From Rhinopomastus cyanomelas (taxonomy: Eukaryota > Chordata > Aves > Bucerotiformes > Rhinopomastidae): a stretch of 64,000 bases of DNA. Shown piece after piece: positions 1-13,300 of this stretch (positions are counted from its first letter, which is position 1; each line of letters starts with the position of its first letter). The stretch is from contig VXBP01009315.1 in the NCBI GenBank assembly GCA_013400115.1, positions 1 through 64,000 on the forward strand, in the 5' to 3' direction. A model generated the notes under the pieces. The model made no database searches. It was not told the origin of the DNA and worked only from the letters and a program-made list of their open reading frames with translations. A program made the translations under genes and the position numbers.

Positions 1-34
1 CCCCTAACATCCTATGATCCTATGATCCCATGAT
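1..34 (+). mobile_element. CR1 3' tail cut by window edge
   Basis: CCCCTAACATCCTATGATCC followed by further TATGATCC-type repeats is the end of a plus-strand CR1 element. Its body lies left of the window, inside the FAM135B intron. Confidence 0.75.
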
Positions 35-1275
35 TGAGTTTGAAAAAGGAAGATATGAAATTCTGAAAGACGTGACTGACTGACTGATGCTGAGACTCCC
101 CTGGCTAGTTTGATTAGGTTTCCCTTGGCTCTGAGAGGATATGAGTGGCTTTCGGATATGACCCAACTCTCTATGCTCCCAGCTCCATCAAGGTAAATCC
201 TAGCCTGTGGTATATTCTGTCCTCAACTGATACTAATGGCCTGCCTGACCTTTGGTAGATGATGTACCTTGTTTGCCTCAGTACCTCACACATCAACTGT
301 GTGCGGAATAAGACTTCCCCAGATCTGGAAATCTTTTGATTTTGAGAGCCCCAGAGAAAACATTATGCTGTTGAGGAACAGTATTTCTAAAGGGCTGCTG
401 GTCTTTTTGTAAGAAAGGCCATTTGTTAAAGCACAGCTGGCATTGAAGGAGATGCTGAGATGCAGTGACATATGCTTGTCGCTGCCATGTTCTGACACTG
501 TAACAGAGGTCACTTTTACAAACATTCCTAGTAATGTATGGGCTGCAGTTTAATAGCTTAGTACTTTTGATTGAACATTATGCTTGATTCATTTAAACTT
601 AAAGCTTGTTCCAGGGCAGATAGCAGCACTGAATTTTTCATAGCTTATTTCACACTCTGTGCTCTGCAGCCACTTCAGAACTGTGGCTCTTTTGTAATTG
701 ATTATCCAACACTGAACAGATCTGATGTCCATGAAGAGATTTGAAGAGCTCTCATTTGTAGGTGTCATGACATAGGCAGATATGTTTCTACCATGACAGT
801 GCTCGTTCTCTTCTGGACTGCTATATGAGATTGCCTTTAGTCTTTTGGGAGTCTTGTGGATGTTTCCCTAGAAGAGATGATCAGTTAGGGTTGTTCTAAT
901 TTGATAACATGCTGCACTGCTGCTGTACGGTTTGCAGGTGGCGAAGGAAGAAGTTTTCCTCACTTTAAGAATTCAGAGGAATATGGTAAATTTTTCAGCT
1001 TTTAGAAAAGTAGTCAGAGGATGGATGTAAATGAATCTTGATTTACTGTCAAGGAGCTCTTACCTCCCAGCAAAGTGTGCAACAACCACAGCTGCTCTGT
1101 GCTGGACTGGGAGAGTGACGCAGAACAGAGCTCTCCATTTCTTTCTGTCACCAGCACAGTGACATGCAGGCAGGACATGCTCAGGAATCTGTCCTCGCTG
1201 TCACTGCTCGTTTATAGCCTGACTGTGCTTGCACTTTTCAGCAGATTGGGTTTGGCTCACGTGTTTCTCCCTTAG
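35..1275. other. FAM135B intron, unremarkable
   Basis: This is intronic sequence upstream of the first visible exon. I searched all frames for a preceding FAM135 exon and found none I could support. No repeat beyond the CR1 tail at the edge is recognised. Confidence 0.6.
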
Positions 1276-1349
1276 GTGAGAAGATTCTCGGAAGCCTTCT
1301 TCTACACCGAGCACCAGAAGCTGGCGGTGCTCACCTTCCAGGAAGGCCT
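1276..1349 (+). CDS. FAM135B: FAM135B exon a (first coding exon in window)
   Basis: The acceptor CCCTTAG and donor CCT|GTAAGT bound 74 bases that read VRRFSEAFFYTEHQKLAVL and continue with TFQEGL, starting in phase 0. The segment matches the FAM135 region just after the N-terminal domain. The last two bases form a split Leu codon completed at 3813. The previous exon is not in the window. Confidence 0.75.
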
Positions 1350-4300
1350 GTAAGTGACCCTGGGCTAGGTTCACACAGTGTATGCTGTAGAGCACTCACA
1401 AAGTAAATATTTCCTTCTGCATGGCAAGTCCTGCTTGGAACCCAGCTGAGCCAGGTTTAAAGCAATGCTTTGGATCTCTGTGTAATGAGGGATGTCCAGA
1501 GTACTCGTCCCCTGAAGTAGCCTGCCATCGTGGGGGGAACCACCGCAGTATCGCTGCAGCACATCATTTTTCAGAAGGGGCTTAAAGGCCACAACATCAG
1601 GTTCTGTCACAACGATGAGGCCTCCACATGAAGGGAGGCATCTGCTCCTGACCCAGAGCAAAGAAGAAGATTATCTTCTAAGAGCTGTCACTGGGGACGT
1701 TAGGGCTGATTGAGTTTTGATGGAAAGGGCCATGACTTCATTAGTGGATGGGTTGTACAAAGCCACCTTGTCCTGCCACACTAGAGCAGCACCATGGCTG
1801 CCGGGGCCCAGCTGGGCTCACTTGGTCCTCCCACACTGGGTTTTAAGTGAGATATGTACAGGGAAAGCCCCAGGTCGGGGTCCTGGGGTGAGGGCACAGA
1901 CACTCACAGCCCCGTGCAAGCAAACGTGACCTTGCACAGGGGGAAGCCTGATTGTGTGAAGTACCTTTATTTCCCCAGGCAGACCCAGAACTATCTCATT
2001 TCCTACAAAAAATAGACTTTTTCCTCAGTGATTAGCAGGTAGACTGAGTAAAAAAAACTGTGAAAGCCAGTCTGTGCAGTAAATTCAGTCTGCACAGACC
2101 TCATGGCAGAGTCATGGTTTTTCCTGATTCTGCTGGTTGATGTCGTTGGAGGAGCAGACTCTTGGCTGCCAGACTGTTATAATGCTGGCGTGGTGGCAGA
2201 GTTTATTAACTGGGTTCACAGAGTCTCCAGGTGTGATCAGCTGCCACAGGACCATGTGCTGTGCTGCTGCCTCAAACGGTAACAGAGTTTACCCCCAGTT
2301 CTTTCTTCCTTCTTAGCAGACAAGAGCTTTCATTGTTTTTTTTCATTCCTGTACTGTTCTTGTGAGTTCTGTGAGAGGCCATGCACCTGCACGCCTGGCA
2401 GCATTTGGCTGCTTGTTCAGAGGAGGATGCACCATGTTCAACAGACACTGGGTATCACACAGGGTGAGAGCTTCTAGCAGGTGACATATTTTACAGAAAA
2501 AGTATCTTTTCTCACACTTTTCATTATAAATGATTTCACTTTTGTGCCACAAATTAGTGTCAAAGCAAGTTTAGTTTCTTTTTTTTTACTTCAGTAAAAT
2601 GTTGATGCTATAAATTAATACATCAGTGAGAACTTTGCTCTGGTGCTAAGAGTTAATTCTAAACACCCTGGTGGTGCTGTAGGCAAGAATGAGCAGCTGG
2701 GTGCTTGTGACTCCTGTCTGAGTCACTTTTAGCCACCAATGATTTGTTTATCTTTGAGGAAAAAAATAACTGCCCTACAGGTAAAAGTAAATAATAGCAA
2801 CAGTTATGTTCTGAAGTTGAAGGCAATTTGCTGGTCTGAGCAACTGATTTATGTCTGGACACAGGGCACAAACCCTGCTGATTTGAGTAGTGCTTCACAG
2901 TGTGTAAAGTGTGGGGTTTTTTTCACTTAACTGCCACACAATGATGACTTGCCTTTCACCAGTGATACCTGGAGATGTGGCCATTGTGCTGTCCTCTGGG
3001 ATCTGTGCAGAACTGCTTTCAGCTGACCCATCTGTGAAAAGCTTGTGGCCTTCCTCCGTTCCTTAGGATAAACAGATTAATCATCAAAGTCAACACAAAA
3101 GCGAGCTTAATATTTGATGTATTGCTCATTTTTCTGAGGAAGATGCTTACACAGAAAGCTCGTCATGACTAAAATATATATTTGGTATAGCTAAACTCAT
3201 GTACATGTGCCAGTTTGATGTTGCACTCACTGATGAAAGCATTCATTTCACGTGGCTCAAAAGAGGCAAACAGTTACTCTAACTGTGCCAATAGGCAGTG
3301 GTTGAATTGATGTCTCAGCTCTTCCAGATGCACACAGATGTGAGATACTGCTGTGCTGTTAGGGCTGCTGTAAGTGAAATGGAAGACCTGCTATGCATCC
3401 TTCTTGCCTTCTTCCTCTCTGCACAGCTCAAAGGGTTATCCTTTCCTGACTGGAGATCCGGGGGAGGGAGCTAGCATCAGCCAGCTGCAGTGACTGCTGG
3501 GAGGACAGTGATGAGTTATGGCAGCTAAGAGGAGCTTATGGCAGCAGGTGGAACAGGTTCACAAAACAGAGGTTTTGCACTGAGGGTGTTTGCAAGTCGT
3601 AGGTATCTTTAACTGAGAGAGAGAAGTCAACTCATGTGAATCTTAGGAGCACTGAGTACCCTTTCATGATGCTGTCCTGTTTCCTTCTTTTGAAGGACAT
3701 TGCCTCTAGCCTGTGTGTATAATTCCAGCTTTGCTGCTGGGCTTGCAGGAGTGATGGAGAAACAGCCCAGTAAGTACTAAACCACTCAATTTCTTTTGTA
3801 ATTTGTTGCCAGGATCCAAAGTCATGGACAGATTTCTACAGAAATTCGTAACTCAGAATACTTCACCAGCATGCCCCCGCTTCCAGCAGAATGCCTTGAC
3901 ATAGATGGGGACTGGAACACGCTCCCAGTGATCTTTGAAGACAGGTACATAGATATCCCTTGCAAAGGTGAGTGAAACATGAGGAATCTCACATCACTTG
4001 GGCTGACTGGCTTGCTTCCTAGAGTAACTCCACATTTTTAATCTTCAAACTAAGCTATTTAGTTACAAGAGCCGGAGGCAAAATCTATAAAGAATATGAA
4101 GTGTTTTGTATCCTTGCTACAGTATGGATTTGAAGGAGAGCCAGCACCCTGCATTTATCCCCGGTGTGACACTTAGCGGTAGAAAACCTCAGAACAAAAC
4201 CCCTCAAGTCCTTCATAAAGGCCAACGCGGTCTCTGAAAGGCAGCATTGCTTTGCACAAAGCATCTTCCTCTTGAGTACCCAAATCAAATTTTTAATTAA

Positions 4301-7300
4301 GAAATTTAGCTTTGCAGATGTTTAGTAGAATTTTGTAGCCCTTCGTTTCCTTTCCTTTTATTCAAATGCGAAAGATTAGCAGGGAAGAAATATGTGTTAG
4401 CATTATAGGTGACCATAATCCAGTAAATATGGCCTGTGGTCATAGGTTTCCCCTCTTCTAGAGTTATCCAACTGCCTAATTGTTGCCAATGCTCGTCACA
4501 GACGTTTAAACTTTTTAATTGAGTAATGAAGTGACTGAAAAACAAGAGCTATACGGTATGACAGCAGGAATACAAAGAAATGCCAGCTTTACTTTGCTCT
4601 AAAAGCTAGCACTTTAGATAATGTACTGTGGACAGTAAATTTCATTGAGGTTGTCTTCTCTGGCCCAACTGTAATTGTGTGTTGAGTACAACTGTAGTTA
4701 CATGCACCCTGGCAGTTGCATTTGTAATATGCCTCTACGGTATGTAGAATTTCCATAATGGAAATGCACAGACTTTTTAGACCTTCTCAAAACCTTGCAA
4801 CACCTTGGGATAATTTGTTGTGTTCTTGCAGGTGGTAGCACTTCATTTGTTTTCTTTCTTTCTTTCTTCCAGATCAGAATTTAGAAGAGTTCCCGGATTT
4901 CGAGGTTCCTGCAAACACTCAAAAGGATGTAGTAGATGACAACGAAGATTTTGCATCAAATGATGCCACTGCAGTAATGAAAGGAGATTTGGGGAAGGGG
5001 ACTTTGCTAATACACACAGATAGGATAAATGGGAATCCCTCCTGCCTAGTAAGTGGTACTGAAAGTGCTGCTTATACAGCTAAGGATTCAAACCAGCACT
5101 CCACATCTCAGGTATGTACAGCAAAAAAGGAAGGCCAAAGGAAACCTGAAAACACCTTTGTTCCAAGCAAGGAGACTACTTCTGACTCAGAACCAGGCAA
5201 TACAGAATGTGCATCTGAAGAATTTAAACCATCCGGTAAAGTTTTATTAAAAGACAATAGACTTGTGGCGGATGTGACCCACGGAGACACAATACCCAGC
5301 AATAAGGAGTCCCACAGAAGTGAGCCTGTGTTAATTGTCAGTGCTCAGGATGAGTATGGAGCGTGTGGCACTGGTGGCGTGGAAGACAGGACTGAAATTC
5401 ATAAGTTGGATGAATCTAGTCATCTTGAGGGTAATTTTACTTCATCTGAGCTTGCACTGAATGAATTAAGCAGTCTTGAAAAAACAGGAGAATCAGACAC
5501 TAAGGCTCTGCTCCCTGTTTTGAAAACTTTGCCCACCCACAGCTTTGAAATGAAATTGTTCACAAAGGAGCAACGGGGTGAGGAGAGTGAAGAGTTTACC
5601 CTGACGTCAGGGGTCATAAAAAGATCCTCTTCTCTAATATCCGACTCGGGTATTGAAAGCGAACCAAGTTCGGTGGCATGGTCTGATGCTCGTAGCCGGG
5701 CACTGGAGCTGCCCAGTGATCGAGAGATCCTGCACCACTTGGTACGAAGGCATGCCATCCACCGCAATTCTCTGGAGGGTGGCCACACAGAAAGCAATAC
5801 CAGCTTGCCCAGTGGCATCCAAGCGTCGCTAACGTCCATCAGCTCCTTGCCTTTTGAGGAAGAGGAGAGGGAAATGGAGCTCACCAAACTAACAAAGTCT
5901 GTCTCAGCCCCTCAAATCAGTAGTCCAGAAGAGCCCACAGAGGAGGTAGACATATCCAAACACAGCGAAGCAACCTCAGGAGGGTCAGGAGAAAACTTGA
6001 AAAGCATCACTGAAACAGAAGGTGGAAATAGAATATTAGTCATGGACTTTTCAGAGTGTCAAATCAGCACTGAAAGTGGAAAACTAGAGAAAATAGGACA
6101 TCCCAAACTGTCCATCCAACACAGTAGCAGCAACACTAAGTTACAAGGGGAGGAGAAGGAAGCATTCTCAGAGTCTTACTGTAATTTGGAAAATTCAAGA
6201 GCATTTGTTTGTCCAAAACTGCTCCAAGATAACATTTCTGAGAGCCAGTCACTGGAGAGCAATGGTGAGTGCAGTGTCAAACCACCAAGGGCTTGTAATT
6301 CTTTAGACAATACTGTAGCTAAATTTGACACCCACGTTGAGGATTCAAAGGATAAACTTAAGCAGAACAGTTCAAAAACACAAGACTTTTGCTCCAATAG
6401 TGGAACTTCAGAAGAGAGTTTCTCAGAAGGCATAAATCTGGTTCCAGACTTTTGCTATCCTGTTCCAGCTCCTTCAGAGACCTCAACTGAATTTGGCTCG
6501 ATGCAAGGAGAGTGTGGTAGCTCTCTGGCTGATGACAGCCCAGCAGTGTATGCAGAAATGCAGGGTTTACAGGAAATTGAGCTCAACGACTCACCTGCCT
6601 CAGTAGACCCTGCTGCAGGATCTTACCAGTCTGAATATCCTCAGGAATCCAACAGCGAAAAACTTGTAGCTAATGGCAGCGAATTTCATTTGGCAACAAC
6701 AGAGGGATTAGCCCTGGAAAGCAGAAAGGCTGTTGATGTTGTTAACCTGTCTGTCTCTTGCACAGCCACATGTCTTCCCTTTTCTTCTGTGCTCAAAGAG
6801 ACCCCTGCCACGGTTGGCTTCTCGGCAAAGCAGGCTGCGTGCCCCATCACACGCCAGCCTCTGGGCTCTTTTGGAGTGGTCTCTTCTAATTCAAATGAGA
6901 TGGATGAAGAGACCAACGAAAGGATGCTGAAGTAAGAATGTCTAATTACTTTCTTCATTAATGTTTCTGTAGTGCCAAAAGACCTTGACAAATTTCAGGG
7001 CCAGAGGGCAGTAAGCATGCTGTCAGCTTGCATTCTGAAGACAGTTGCTGCCTGAGGAATTACAGTAGGAACAATGGAGCTAGACAGGAGATGATCTAAA
7101 TAGACAGGAAGGGTGAAAACCCAGAGAGACAGAGATTATCAAAGACAACAAAATAACTACAATATGAGGTGCATCCTTTACCTCCCCAGTCTGAGCATGA
7201 AGCACACCTTCTACCTGCCTATAAATGCATGTGATGTGAGCAAAATCACACAGACTGCGTTTCAGTGTCCATAAGACTGATGCCATTATTACGGTGCAAA

Positions 7301-10300
7301 ATTGCCAGTTCTATACTCTCGTTTTCTTGATATGGGCTATCAGAAAATTGTTTTTTGTAAATCCTTCATTCCTCTGTGAGGTGTGAGGTGCTAATGGAAT
7401 TCAGCTCTTCCCTGGATGTAGCCAAATCACTCAGAACAGATTTTTTTCTTGCCTGCATCCCGACTTCTCTTAATCAGAGTACATAAGAAGTAGTATCCAG
7501 GTCTCTACTTCAGAACTGCAGACATAAACTCTTGCAAATACCAGCCTCCTTGTCTCTAGCAAAAAGGTTTGTCGTTAAACACCCATTTCTATTGTGATTA
7601 ATTAATGTATTCTCCAGTTTTTATCAGGCCAAAGAAAAATTTAAAAAAGAAATGAAGATTGAAGGATTTCTGTACAGTGACTTATCTGTACTAGCTTCTG
7701 ATATCCCATATTTTCCACCAGAGGAAGAGGAGGAAAATTTTGAAGATGGAATTCACCTGGTTGTCTGTGTTCATGGATTGGATGGTAAGGCGAGGAGGAG
7801 TCATTTTCCAGTCATTTTGTTGTAAAATAAAAGAAGTGCAGATTTTCAGCAATTATGAAAACAAGGGGGGTGTGAGGAAAGTATTAAACTTAGCTAAGTA
7901 TTTAGTTGTTAATGTGATTTGCTCCATTGCGATAAACACTCTAGTAGCACATGAAAGACTTCCCCTAAGAAATGGTGGATGCAGCCTTTTCTTGCTGCTC
8001 ATTAAACATAATCCTACACCAAAGTACACCGGTCCGTCTGTGTATGAGAGGAGTGAAGGACGGTTATTTTCCTCGTCTTTCCACATACGCTCGCTTGTTT
8101 TACAGCACGTCACCAGGATGAAAACATTATTTAATCCCACCCCCGGCAATGTTATAGGGTACATAGTGGCCAGATTGTGTAGATGTATGATCCAGAATTT
8201 TTTATACATATGCTTTCTAAGCAGACAACACGTATGTTATGGTAAGACTTCTCCCAATAACTTCACGTGGTATCAGTGGAAAAGTTGTAAATGCTAACCT
8301 TGAAAGAGAGGTAGAGATTCTGAAATTTCAGACATTTTCAGAAAGGGTGAAAACAATTGCTGTCTTGAGCAAGGAGCCTTTGCCATACAACATCTCAGTG
8401 GCAAAGTTATTCTGGGCCAGATTTTTGTCCTTTCTTCCCCATTAAGTCAATTCTGTGCAGCAGGACCCAAGGTATAGCCCCACTTCGTGCAGGCTGTGAC
8501 TACTCCTGTTCTCCTTCTGATCCTGTAGTGTGGTGAGCTGTCCTAGCAGCACTTTGCAAGAGCTCCCTGGTTTTTAGTAAATGAGTGCATTAAGCTGATT
8601 CTTTATTTGGTATTTTTCTTTTGAGTTATGTGTTAATAAGTACCATTTACTTCTAGGTAACAGTGCAGATCTGCGTCTGGTAAAGACTTTTATAGAACTG
8701 GGACTGCCAGGTGGAAAACTGGACTTCCTAATGTCTGAAAGAAATCAGGTAGTACAGAGTCAATTTCTGTCTTCCTCTAGAGCAGGGGTCCTCAAACCCC
8801 GGCCCGTGGGCTGGATACGACCTGCCAGGCATCCAATCCAGCCCGCGGGTCCGCCGGTACTCCCCTCCCACCCCGTCACCGTAAAGTCTTTTCACCAGCT
8901 GAATGAAGCAAAAGCATTGGGGAGTTCAGGGAAGTTTTTGCAGAATTTAGTGCAAAGGCCTAGCCCTGCTTCTATTTGATATTTTGATATCAATTTGATA
9001 TTCGAGTCCATTAGGAAGTACTGCTAGTGTGAAAGTCAGAGTCGTCGACGTAAGCACTTGTAGGACTAGACCTTGGAAGAAGAACATTGATTTATTCTGC
9101 CAATTTGCAAATGTTGCCTCTTTAATGAAAGACAAAACAGCACCATGAGAAAGCAGCAAGTTTAGTGATGTAGGTTCTCCAGAAGATGTTGAATACCTGG
9201 CAAGTATTGTCAGCTTTCTTTGCTGCATCAGCCATTGTTTCTTCTGTTGCAGTATTTGTGAGATTTATTTCACTGAATCATAAATATAGACTCATAGAAT
9301 CATAGAATCATAGAATCACTACGGACTGGAAGGATCATCTAGTCCAATCCGCCTGCCACAGCAGGATCACTTAAACCAAGTCACACAGGAACACGTCCAG
9401 GCGGGTCTTGAATATCTCCAGTGAAGGAGACTCCACAACCACCCTGGTCAGCCTGTTCCAGTGCTCTGTCACGCTCACTGTGAAGAAGTTCCTTCTCAGG
9501 AACTACTTTTCTTAGGCATTCATTTGTGCTATGTTGGACAAGCTCACTCAGGGTGAGATGATACAAAAAGACAGAGATATAGCAAGGTGAAATATGATGC
9601 TTGACGTGCTTTGTTTATGACTAATGTTCAGACTGATATTCTTCCACTTTTAAACAACATGAAAGATTTGGGATAATGAGCCTAGAAGAAAATCATTCAT
9701 TATCCATGCAGACAAAACAAGCAGGCAGAAGGTTAGTGGACTGTTTGTTATTTATGAGAGCATTTATTTTAAGGCTGCATTGCAAAATGAGCATGCTTCT
9801 ATTTTCCTTTGCAAGAGCTGCAATTAGCGAGATGAGTTGTGTCACAAAAGCATTAATTACTGATATGTTTGCTCTGAATAGCTGTTCCAACATTTGATGA
9901 TTGTTTTTGTGGCATGTCATTAGTTATGAATTTGATTTAGAGTCCTGTTGGGTTGCCAACTGACACAATTCTGAGTGAAATCTGCCTGCAACCATATCGA
10001 ATGAAGTATATGCTACTCGTTTTGTTGTGTCACAACTGGCAGTACTGTTGCAAGCAACAATTTATCTCTAACATCAAATCATAACTGAATGAAGTGTAAC
10101 AAGGGCAAGTGTAGAGTCTGGCTTCTGGGCAAGAACAACACCAGGTACCAGTACAGGTTGGGGACTCACCTGCTAGAGAGCAGCGTAGGAGAAAACCACC
10201 TGGGGTCCTGCTGGTCAGTAGGATGACCACAAGCCAGCAATGGGCCCTTGTGGCCAAGAAGGCAAATGGCATCCTGGGGTGGATTAGAAGGGGAGTGGTT

Positions 10301-13300
10301 AGTAGATGGAGAGAGGTTCTCCTCCCTGTCTACTCTGCCCTGGTAAGACTGTGTCTGGAATACTGTGTCCAGTTCTGGACCTCTGAGTTTCAGAAGGACA
10401 CAGAAGTGCTGGAAGTAGTCCAGCACAGAGTCACAAAGATGATGGAGAGAGTGAAGCATCACCATTAAGAGCAAAAGCTCAGGGACCTGGGTCTCTTTAG
10501 TTTGGGAAAAAAGGGGACTGAGGGATGATTATAAATATGAGCTATGTTTATAAATATGGGAAGGCCAGATGTCAGGAGGATGCAGCACTGAGGGTGGCAG
10601 GGCACTGGAACAGGCTGCCCAGGGAGATTGTGGAGTCTTCTTTTCTGGAGATGTTTAAAACCTGCCTGGACATATTCCTTTGCAGCTTGATCCAGATGAT
10701 CCTGCTGTGGCAGGGGAACTGGACTAGATGGCCTTTCGAGGTCCCTTCCAATCCCTAACATTCTGTGATTCTGTGTTCTTACAGATAAGTGTTGAATAAC
10801 AAATGCACAACTTTTCATTAAAATGGACAGATAGTTTTGTGATACTTCCTGATAGTCAGCATAACCTGACTATGAAGGTATCATGCTGTAAACTCTTTTA
10901 CTGTAGTACTCTGATAAATCTCAAGTGCCAAAGCTTTTCTTCCATGTGCAACATGCGGTATCTAGAGTAGATGAGCATTAGCAGGTCTCACTAGTGTCAA
11001 GTCAAGCTGCTTTAAGACCATGTTTATGATTCTGGGATCACTCAGACTAATATTGTTAATCTTAGTATTAATAAATTATTGGTCCAGATTTATCCTATCG
11101 TGACACTTGCCAAAGTTAAGGCTACAGTTGACAGAAGAAAAGGATCAATAACAGGAGATAATTACATCCCCTTAAAAAAACACCCTACCAAGTACAGGGT
11201 TACTTTATTCTGAACTTGAATCCTCAGGTTGTGTTCTTGAAGCCAAAAGCTGTAGTATAGAGTCAAAAGGACTGTATGACAGAAAGTTTTGCCTGACCTT
11301 ACCTATAACATTACTAAAACACTGAGCCCAGTGCATTTCCATGTGTGCTTTCATGACAGTTATGTGACTCATAATGGCCCATAGTATTGTCGTTACTGTT
11401 GATGTTATTTCACGAAGGAAATACTAGTTTTGAGTGTGTTTGCAATAGTAGTTGGAACTTATTTGCTATGAACGTGGAAGCAAAGCTTGATGAGTCTGTT
11501 TTCAAGGAAGAAAGTAAATTTTTAGAGCACATAAGGAATGAGAAAAACACCCTCCTTTGAGCATCTGTAACGACAAATTGGAAAGGATTATTACATTTCT
11601 GCTTGCATTTTTTGAAAACAGCATCAGTCTGCAGTAAGTGCTTTGTATTTTAATACCTACTTGTTCAATTTTTCACCAGAGTGATACTTTTGCTGATTTT
11701 GATACGATGACTGACCGATTATTGGATGAAATTATTCAGCATATCCAGTTGTATAACCTCTCCATATCCCGAATAAGGTAAGTGTTCTGGGAGTTAATAG
11801 TCTGTAACTGTTGAGTTACATGAGCAACGCTCAGTGAAATTAGCTTTTCCAGCAGTGCCCTGTCAGAAGCCACCGAATCAGCAAGATGAATTTTTAAGTT
11901 CCTTTGGACAGAAGACTAGCTACTAGAATGGAAAAAACAAAAGTGAAATGGTGACTAAAGGATGATACTGAAAGCCTTGCTAGAGTCCCCACAAGAGCAA
12001 TTTATGCCACTCTATCTTTAACTTAAATAAAATACTGGGTTTTTTTAATATTTAATGTAATTGTTTCTTCTTCAACAGTTTTATTGGACATTCCCTTGGC
12101 AATGTCATTATTCGATCTGTACTAACTCGACCCAGGTTTCGCTATTACCTCAACAAGTTACACACCTTCCTGTCCTTGTCTGGGCCTCACCTGGGAACCC
12201 TTTACAACAACAGTACTTTGGTTAGTACAGGTAAGAGTTAATGGGAAAGCTGCAACTGGCTGAAGTCCACGGCAGAGTGCATGAGGGAGCAATACATGGA
12301 GGAAGCAATAACTTCTAACAACACGATTTATGCGCTGAAGCTGTGCAAAATATTTGCTTAAAACTTCAAACCCACCCAAGGATGTTCAGTAGTAAGAAGT
12401 GACTTCAATTCTACCATGTTCTCCCACTTCTCTGTACACTGCCAATAAAATGAGGCATAACCATGGCTGAAAAAGACTGCCATGTGCAAATGGAATGCCT
12501 CACAGTTCTACCTTCCTGAGTGCTTCTGCTATCAGGACATGGATAATCTCAGAACTGCAAGGCTGGAAGGAACCTTTTAAATGAGCAGGGGACATCTTCA
12601 ACTAGATCAGATTGCCCAGAGCCTGTCCAACCTGACTTTGAACATTCCCAGGAATGGGGCTTCTGTCACATCTCTGGGCAAACCGTGACACTGTTTCACT
12701 AGCTTAATCTTAAGAAAATCTTTTCCTTTAACCTACTCTAAATCTACCCTCTTTTAGTTTAAAATTGTTGGCCCTATCCAGTCAGACTCTTTAGTCTTTT
12801 CTTCCTGTTGGTCAACAACACAAGAGAAAATAAAGACTTCTGTTGAGCTGCAATGCTACCCTTACTAAGGCAGTCTTTAATCCCCTCGGGTGATAGCAAA
12901 CGGGATAAAAATGTGCACTGGTTTTGATTTCAGGTCTGTGGCTCATGCAGAAGTTGAAAAAGTCAGGGTCACTTCTGCAGCTCACCTTCAGGGACAATGC
13001 AGATCTGCGCAAGTGTTTCCTCTATCAGCTCAGCCAAAAAACAGGTGAGTAGGGCTTCACGTGTCTATGTCAACATCAAGGACTATTCCAAAGGGTTGTA
13101 CTGCAGTGCCATGACCTCCAGGGAGTAAAGGAAACCTGAATTTTGTTAATTATCTTTCTTTAAACACTCCTGCTTTTAAGAAGGGCTGCTCTCTAAGACC
13201 TATTTTATCGGTGTATTTTTCTTTCTGCGACAGCTATTTACTGTATTTGTTAAACTGTTAGTACCAAGTGAGACCTCCACGCTGTAGTAAACATGCTCCT

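Noticed and set aside
5420..5887. 155-residue antisense frame opposite the large exon
   Set aside because: It is a shadow of the coding strand in a constrained exon and has no family resemblance.
4977..6935. Treating the Met at 4977 as the start of a single-exon gene
   Set aside because: The frame extends upstream to a proper acceptor at 4872 and joins in phase to exons b and a; the apparent stop lies past the donor at 6932.
7740..8297. 185-residue open frame starting in exon d and running into the intron
   Set aside because: It is in a different frame from FAM135B, crosses a good GT donor, and has no recognisable domain; exon d continues correctly at 8657.
8947..9228. 93-residue minus-strand frame as a hAT transposase fragment
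   Set aside because: No zinc-finger BED or hAT dimerisation motif could be recognised.
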